Below, piece by piece: positions 62,601-64,000 of a stretch of 64,000 nt of DNA. This DNA is from Paenibacillus dendritiformis. Its GTDB lineage: Bacteria; Bacillota; Bacilli; Paenibacillales; Paenibacillaceae. Location: contig NZ_AP025344.1 of assembly GCF_021654795.1 (NCBI RefSeq), forward strand, positions 5,456,501 to 5,520,500. The letters are read 5' to 3'. Under the pieces are notes generated by a model that saw only the letters and a list, made by a program, of their open reading frames with translations, searched no databases and was not told the origin of the DNA. Both the position numbers and the translations under genes were made by a program. Position 1 is the stretch's first letter. Every line of letters starts with the position of its first letter.

Positions 62601-64000
62601 TCCTTCAGCTTCTCCGTCCGCTCTTTCCCGATATAAAACTTCACGGTCCGGCCATCAAAGCTTTGCACCGCTGGCCGCGGGAAGTCCGTCGGCAGCTCCA
62701 AGACCGGCAGCTCGCCTGACAATTGTTCCAGCCAGTACTCCTTCTGCGGCTGGAGCATCTGCCCGTAAGCTTCGGAATGCTGCCAAACGGCATAATCTTT
62801 GTATTGAATGCGCAGCGGAGCCAGCTCTTCGCCCCGATACAGGCGGCTGAACTCGTCGAAGAGCAGCGCTGTCGATATGCCGTCCGAGACGATATGGTGC
62901 ATATCGAACAGCAGAATGTGGCGATCCTCGGCGACTTCGATCAGGCCGATGCGGAGAAGTGGCGGCTTGGTCAGATCAAACGGGCGATAGTAAGCTTCCA
63001 CCACTTGGTCCACTTCCCGCTCGCTCGCCTGGAAATAATCCACAGCAAACTCCACCTCGTCATAGATGCGCTGCACAAGCTCGCCTTGAACCTGCTCGAT
63101 CCCGGTACGCAGCGTCTCATGGCGCTGAATCAGCGCCCGGAATGCGTGCTCGGCGCGCATGCGGTCCAGCTTGCCTTCGAGAAGAAGCGCCGCCGACATA
63201 TTGTAGCTGCGCTCGGCCCCCTCAAGCTGGCGCAGGACGTACAGACGCTTTTGCTCGGATGAAACCGGATAGTACTCGGCCTCAGCCGCCTTTGTAATTT
63301 CATACGTCTCCTGCTGCTTTAAACCGCCGATTCTTTGGGCCAGCTGTTTGATCGTGGTGTAGCGGAAAACGTCCCGCAGCGGAACCTCGACTTGCAGCTC
63401 TTTCCGAATCTTGGAAACCAGCGTGGAGGCCCGCAAGGAATGACCACCCAGGTCAAAGAAATCGTCTTCGATTCCAACTCGCGCAATACCCAGCACCTGC
63501 TGCCAAATGAGAGCAAGTCTTGTTTCCAGCGTTGTGCGAGGAGCCACATACTCACGGCCTGCTTCTACCTCTCCGGTCGGTTCAGGCAGCGCTTTACGGT
63601 CAATTTTGCCGTTCGGAGTAAGTGGAAGCTTATCAAGAGACACCAGCCGGGCCGGGATCATATGGGTCGGCAGCTCTTGCTTCAATTGGGACAGCAGATC
63701 GCTCAGCTGCAAGGAAGCATCCGCCGCCACGTAGCCGCACAAATACTTTTGCCCCTGTTCATCCGTACGGTCAGTCACCACAGCCTGCTTGACGCCCGGG
63801 AAACGCAGCAGGGCCGTTTCAATTTCGCCGAGTTCAATCCGGAACCCGCGAATTTTCACCTGATAGTCGATCCGGCCGATGAAGTCAACGTTGCCGTCTT
63901 CCAGCCAGCGGGCCAAATCGCCTGTACGGTACAGACGTTCGCCCGGCACAAACGGGCTGTCCACAAATTTCTCGGCGTTAAGGTCCGGACGGTTCCAGTA
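47609..64000 (-). CDS. pmxE: Polymyxin-type NRPS (PmxE-like), 5' end outside window
   Basis: 5463 codons are visible; the frame runs off the right edge inside the first A domain. Domain order with approximate positions: A1 end and T1 (64000-63330); C2 (63290-62000), A2, T2 (to 60190); C3 (60140-58870), A3, T3 (to 56920), E3 (56860-55560, HHLVVDG); C4 (55500-54150, HHHILMDG), A4, T4 (to 52240); C5, A5, T5 (52180-48990); C6 (48940-47640, HHIVTDG). Specificity residues read DFWNIGMVH for A2 (Thr), DVGEISSID for A3 and DVGEISAID for A4 and A5 (2,4-diaminobutyrate as in polymyxin synthetases). The predicted chain X1-Thr-D-Dab-Dab-Dab equals polymyxin residues 1-5. PmxE of P. polymyxa is, from memory, about 6300 residues and also ends in a lone C domain. 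There is no thioesterase; the chain is presumably handed to a PmxA-like subunit. Confidence 0.85.
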   Translation of the reverse strand, partial: YWNRPDLNAEKFVDSPFVPGERLYRTGDLARWLEDGNVDFIGRIDYQVKIRGFRIELGEIETALLRFPGVKQAVVTDRTDEQGQKYLCGYVAADASLQLSDLLSQLKQELPTHMIPARLVSLDKLPLTPNGKIDRKALPEPTGEVEAGREYVAPRTTLETRLALIWQQVLGIARVGIEDDFFDLGGHSLRASTLVSKIRKELQVEVPLRDVFRYTTIKQLAQRIGGLKQQETYEITKAAEAEYYPVSSEQKRLYVLRQLEGAERSYNMSAALLLEGKLDRMRAEHAFRALIQRHETLRTGIEQVQGELVQRIYDEVEFAVDYFQASEREVDQVVEAYYRPFDLTKPPLLRIGLIEVAEDRHILLFDMHHIVSDGISTALLFDEFSRLYRGEELAPLRIQYKDYAVWQHSEAYGQMLQPQKEYWLEQLSGELPVLELPTDFPRPAVQSFDGRTVKFYIGKERTEKLKELAARTGTTLYMVLLSAYSILMHKYSGQEDLIVGTPIAGRTQEEVQPIVGMFINTLAIRSRPERSKPYLSYLEEIKDITLGAFEHQNYLFEDLVESLHIPRATGRNPLFDTFFSLQNTENEQIVVEGLEQSFYPLENRTSKFELLLDISELDGQLECRLEYATALYKQETAERFAKHYDKLLETIAAAPDGDIASLEMLTEEEIRELVRGFNDSEADYPRQQTIHGLFEEQAELYPDNVAAVMNERQLTYRELNERSNRLARKLRETGVEADQLVAILAECSLDMVVGILAILKAGGAYVPVDPDYPEERIRFMIEDSGAPLLLIQKHLHEKTDFAGTRLELDDFVWGDRGADSEGALDALNLEPISGPGNLAYVIYTSGTTGRPKGTLIEHKNVVRLLFNEKNLFDFGPSDTWTLFHSFCFDFSVWEMYGALLYGGKLVIVPPLTAKNPADFLALLGREQVTILNQTPTYFYQLLREVLADHPYDLRIRNVIFGGEALSPLLLKGFKTKYPETKLINMYGITETTVHVTYKEITRVEMEAAKSNIGKPIPTLKVYVLDENRRPVPIGVAGEMYVAGEGLARGYLNRPDLTAEKFVDSPFAEGEKLYRSGDLGAWLPDGNIEYLGRIDHQVKIRGYRIELDEIETQLLNVEGVEEAVVLARQDGGGEKALVAYFVADRMLTVSEMRTSLAQGMPGYMIPSYFVQLERMPLTSNGKVDRKALPEPQGGLQTGVEYVAPRNRTESQLVKIWEEVLGYSGIGVLDNFFELGGHSLRATNLVSKIRKEMNVELPLRDVFRYTTVESMAGAIASLEETRHSSIPKAEEKAYYPVSSAQKRLYVLHQLDGSELNYNLPSALQLEGALNEVKLEKALTTLVNRHDMLRTGFEIVNGEPVQRIHPLAAFKVQKLQASEDQVAAILEGFIQPFDLAQPPLLRALLIELEKEKFLLALDIHHIGSDGLSMDVLLREFVRLYNGEELPELRIQYKDYAVWQQSEEQRQRIKRQEEYWRGVFSSELPVLELPIDFSRPAVQQFDGQTLTFTLDAEKSEALKRLAGDSGATLYMLLLAAYSVLLHKYAGQEDIVVGTPIAARSHADLQPIIGMFVNTLALRLSPAAERTFLDYLQEVKETTLGAYEHQDYPFEELVEALQVRRDLSRNPLFDTMFSLQKHESLDVTLEGLQWSLFDIEEKTAKFDLSLDIVEADNELVCKIEYATSLFRQETMVRLAAHYEQLLASILAQPGARIADLDILTDSEKHDLLVGFDVSSSVLAKQPAAEGTGLEADESWRERTFHELFEEQAERTPGALAVVYEDSKLTYAELNAKANRLAYALRARGVKPEQVVGVLAGRSAELLIGVLAVWKAGGAYVPLDPDYPAERIEYMLADSGASVLLTQTRLLEQAEAWRSDGALALQTVLALDDAATYSLGASEAASAETSATAEAEKNVLAADLASNPANVNKPRDLAYVIYTSGTTGRPKGVAVEHRSLVNTAAGYRREYRLDQFPVRLLQLASFSFDVFVGDIARTLYNGGTMVIVPKDDRIDPTRLYGWIRDYAVTVFESTPALIVPFMEHVHAEGLDLSSMQLLITSSDACSVADYRTLQERFGSQFRIINSYGVTEAAIDSSFYDEPLEKLPKTGSVPIGKAWLNAKFYIVDANLKPVPVGVLGELIIGGAGVARGYLNRPDLTAEKFVDSPFAAGERLYRTGDLARWMPDGNVDFIGRIDNQVKIHGYRIELGEIEAAMQNVAGVRQALVIARTDERGQKYLCGYVVADSSFGLEGLVAHLDAALPSHMVPSRIMRLDQMPLTPNGKIDRKALPVPEGSIRAEAAYTAPRTPAEQALASVWQSVLGVDQVGTMDNFFAVGGDSIKALQVSSRLLQTGYKLVMKDLFHYPTISALSLQLQTAERTASQAEVTGEVILTPIQRWFFEQNPADVHHSNQAFMQFSKHGFDEEALRQAVRQLVVHHDALRTVYRQTENGYMAWNRGAGENEALFDLEVVDCKGVGDVKEAAEAKANAIQASIDLENGPLVKLGLFRCHDGDHLLIAIHHLVVDGVSWRILLEDFAAGYEQALQGQPIRLPLKTDSFQTWAKQLADYANGPAMESEREYWQHIEQLSYEPLPKDFEQGRSKLKDSGLVTVRWTAEETEQLLKQAHRAYHTEMNDLLLAALGLAVQAWSGRERVLVNLEGHGREDILPDVDITRTVGWFTSQFPVVLEPGHAQALGHQVKQVKESLRRIPNKGIGYGILRYLSVPRDGERFALEPEISFNYLGQFDQDYESSGSQPSPFSPGSDSSPNAVMEYVLDINGMVSEGVLELTIRYGETQYKRETVERLGTLLQSSLREVISHCVSKERPELTPSDVLLQDVTVEELERLAEHTAALGELENVYTLTPLQKGMLFHSLLDADSEAYFEQVTFDLYGSLNVEAFTQGLDTLVQRNEALRTNFITGWRDEPIQVVFRERKCEVYFEDIRSASDEDPAKTIAGFVSADKANKFDLARGSLMRVTVLRTGGESYHVIWSHHHILMDGWCMSFMIKEVFDTYFAFQEKRTPELPPVTSYSRYIEWLEAQDAAKASRYWSEYLAGYDQQTKLPQEKTQLKQGAFEAAEFDVELSKELTGQIKRVARQQQVTLNTFMQTVWGLVLQVYNNSEDVVFGSVVSGRPAEIPGIESMIGLFINTIPVRIQAKAEETVADILRKIQDQALASGAYETFPLFEIQSVSEQKRDLINHIMVFENYPMEEQIEQVVGGDKEALKIANIQSPEQTNYDLDITVIPEEHILLRFTYNALTFREEDIRLIHGHFAQALEKVAANPNIRVNELELLTAAEKDQILGAFNPAQPEAAPAAAFHRLFEEQAERTPEAEAVVCENDRLTYAELNERANRLAATLRASGIGRESIVGILAERSVDLLVAVLAVWKAGGAYVPLDPDYPADRVRFMLEDSGAKVLLTQMPLRERAEAWLGEEELALAAVLYLDDEAPYSEERANAPIGSGMVSGKRTDAVDDGDETHPNVGTDSFHEARPEDLAYVIYTSGTTGKPKGVMIEHRSLVNTAAGYRREYRLDQFPVRLLQLASFSFDVFVGDIARTLYNGGAMVIVPKDDRIDPSRLHYWMERERVTVFESTPALIVPFLEYVHEQRLDMSGMELLITSSDSCSVADYRTLQERFGSLFRIINAYGVTEAAIDSSFYDEDLAKLPRTGHVPIGKAWLNAKFYIVDAHLNPVPVGVLGELVIGGAGVARGYLNRPELTEEKFVDSPFAAGERLYRTGDLARWMEDGNVDFIGRIDNQAKIRGYRIETGEVEAKLLSAGGVKEAVVVVREDQEGQKALCAYYTAEEGLTAADLKRAMASELPGYMIPSYFVELERLPLTPNGKIDRKALPAPEGGAGGGREYVAPRTELEAKLAVIWQEVLVREKAVGVTDNFFDLGGHSLRATTLVSKMHKELGVEFPLRDVFRYSTVEEMAAAMERLEIGSFTAIPAAEPSEYYPLSSAQKRLYILNQLEGAELSYNIPGAMLLEGELDRQRFEEAFRGLVARHETLRTGFEMVKGEAVQRIYEEAAFQVEYVRISGEQAEETVRQFVRPFDLAKPPLLRVGLAELAPDRHILMFDTHHIVSDGVSIDVLIEEFVRLYSGEQLEPLRIQYKDYAVWQQSDEQKAQLAKQEAYWLDMFRGELPVLELPTDYPRPAMQSYEGRTLQLFMHKEKSEGLKRLAAENGATLYMVLLAGYTILLQKYTGQEDVVVGTPIAGRNHSDVQPLIGMFVNTLAIRSYPAAGKTFLDYLKEIKQTTLGAFEHQNYPFEELVDKVNVARDLSRNPLFDTMFALQNTENLEIQLPGLHLSTYASEEIVSKFDLSLDVTEIEEGLEYLFEYATALYKTETVEKLAAHYLQLLESILRNPSATIAELGILTPAEKEQILGAFNPTQPEAAPAAAFHRLFEEQAERTPEAEAVVYENERLTYAELNERANRLAATLRASGIGRESIVGILAERSVDLLVAVLAVWKAGGAYVPLDPDYPADRVRFMLEDSGAKVLLTQMPLRERAEAWLGEEELALAAVLYLDDEASYSEERANAPIGSGMVSGKLTDAVDDGDESHQHVGTDSFHEARPEDLAYVIYTSGTTGRPKGVMIEHRSLVNTAAGYRREYRLDQFPVRLLQLASFSFDVFVGDIARTLYNGGTMVIVPKDDRIDPSRLHHWMERERVTIVESTPALIGPFLEYVHEQRLDMSGMELLITSSDSCSVADYRTLQERFGSLFRIINAYGVTEAAIDSSFYDEPLEKLPKTGSVPIGKAWLNAKFYIVDAHLNPVPVGVLGELVIGGAGVARGYLNRPELTEEKFVDSPFAAGERLYRTGDLARWMEDGNVDFIGRIDNQAKIRGYRIEMGEVEAKMLSAGGVKEAVVVVREDQEGQKALCAYYTAEEGLTAADLKRAISSELPGYMIPSYFVELERLPLTPNGKIDRKALPAPEGGAGGGREYVAPRTELEATLAAIWQDVLGPVTIGVTDNFFDLGGHSLRATTLVSKVHKELSVDLPLRDVFRHSTIEAMAEAISQLERQEHLSIPVLDKRDYYPLSSVQKRLYIQQQMEGAELSYNMSGMTVLVGRLERKQFEAALKGLIARHEILRTGFEMVDGEPVQRIYPDLKFAVEYTKATESETKSIADGFVRVFDLERPPLLRVGLVEWEAERHLLMLDIHHIVTDGMSMGIFVAELLRLYNGETLEPLRIQYKEFAAWQQSEPVKERLKRQEAYWLDVLEGELPTLELPTDFVRPAARSFEGDVLPFSIDKQMTDSLQRIADENGATLYMVLSAAYSILLSKYSGQEDFIVGTPVSGRTHADLEPLIGMFVNTLAIRHYPSGEKTFLAYLNEVKETMLGAYDHQDYPFEELVKKLQAPRDQSRNPVFDVVFALETNEDNVPSFGDIKIESYPETHTVSQFDLTLVISLLDEGMNGQFEYATKLFTRNLIDNFAQDLLAIITQICEQPSVLLKDISLNGQSEQEQDVLEAIDIIF
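49085..50900 (-). repeat. Near-identical A-T segment, module 5 copy
   Basis: The DNA of A5-T5 is almost the same as that of A4-T4 at 52325-54145 for about 1.8 kb, including an unusual insert (LYLDDEA...EERANAPIGSGMVSGK) before the core LAYVIYTSGTTG. Identity falls off sharply at both ends, at the T domain and just before the A domain. Confidence 0.8.
52325..54145 (-). repeat. Near-identical A-T segment, module 4 copy
   Basis: Direct-repeat partner of 49085-50900. The flanking C domains are different: C4 is of the type that accepts a D-residue donor, C5 of the ordinary L type. Only the A-T part was therefore copied or homogenised. Confidence 0.8.

Overview
The window is a chromosomal segment of a Gram-positive, spore-forming bacterium, most likely a GC-rich Paenibacillus. 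This is inferred from strong Firmicute ribosome-binding sites, a SpoIIM-type protein, a DUF11 surface protein without signal peptide, Bce/Mac-like two-component/ABC modules, and a giant NRPS of the polymyxin type. No rRNA, tRNA or CRISPR array was seen. Everything rests on reading the sequence; no database search was run.

Layout. 1-17.8 kb is ordinary chromosome: a TetR regulator with a glycosyltransferase, a secreted metallophosphoesterase, an esterase, small conserved proteins, a decayed RCC1-repeat gene, an HD-GYP protein, a DUF523 protein, a TetR gene divergent from heme O synthase, a YkoP-like/polysaccharide deacetylase pair, and a TetR plus P-type ATPase operon. 17.8-33.6 kb is a mosaic of duplicated and decayed pieces. 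It holds an intact and a broken formate/nitrite-type transporter gene, an intact and a truncated SpoIIM-like gene, and an intact Ig-like repeat protein gene plus a fragment of it. Between them lie a large DUF11 protein, an ABC exporter with lipoprotein and divergent two-component system, an AT-rich patch of broken genes, an IS1182-type remnant and a small peptide gene with a strong terminator. 33.7-46 kb has an NADH oxidase behind two Rex/Fnr-type sites, a second two-component/ABC module whose two promoters share an 11-bp-spaced direct repeat, a truncated Rrf2 regulator beside a metallo-beta-lactamase-fold lipoprotein with matching operators, a MerR operon, and a phosphotransferase/RsgA-like pair behind an attenuator-like leader. 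46-47.6 kb is a graveyard of peptidase and transposase remnants.

47.6-64 kb is the 3' part of one NRPS gene on the minus strand, running off the right edge. Modules read (A1 part)-T, C-A(Thr)-T, C-A(Dab)-T-E, C-A(Dab)-T, C-A(Dab)-T, C. That is the pattern expected for residues 1-5 of a polymyxin with D-Dab at position 3, so the gene is called pmxE-like. Its lone C-terminal condensation domain and downstream terminator fit a subunit that passes its chain to a PmxA-like partner encoded outside the window.

The most unusual signal is a pair of about 0.6 kb non-coding elements (4868-5454 and, inverted, 30833-31443). Each has CAGG...CCTG terminal inverted repeats and a perfect 6-bp target duplication. 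Each sits exactly in the 6-nt loop of a small palindrome, and each carries an array of the same palindromes inside it.
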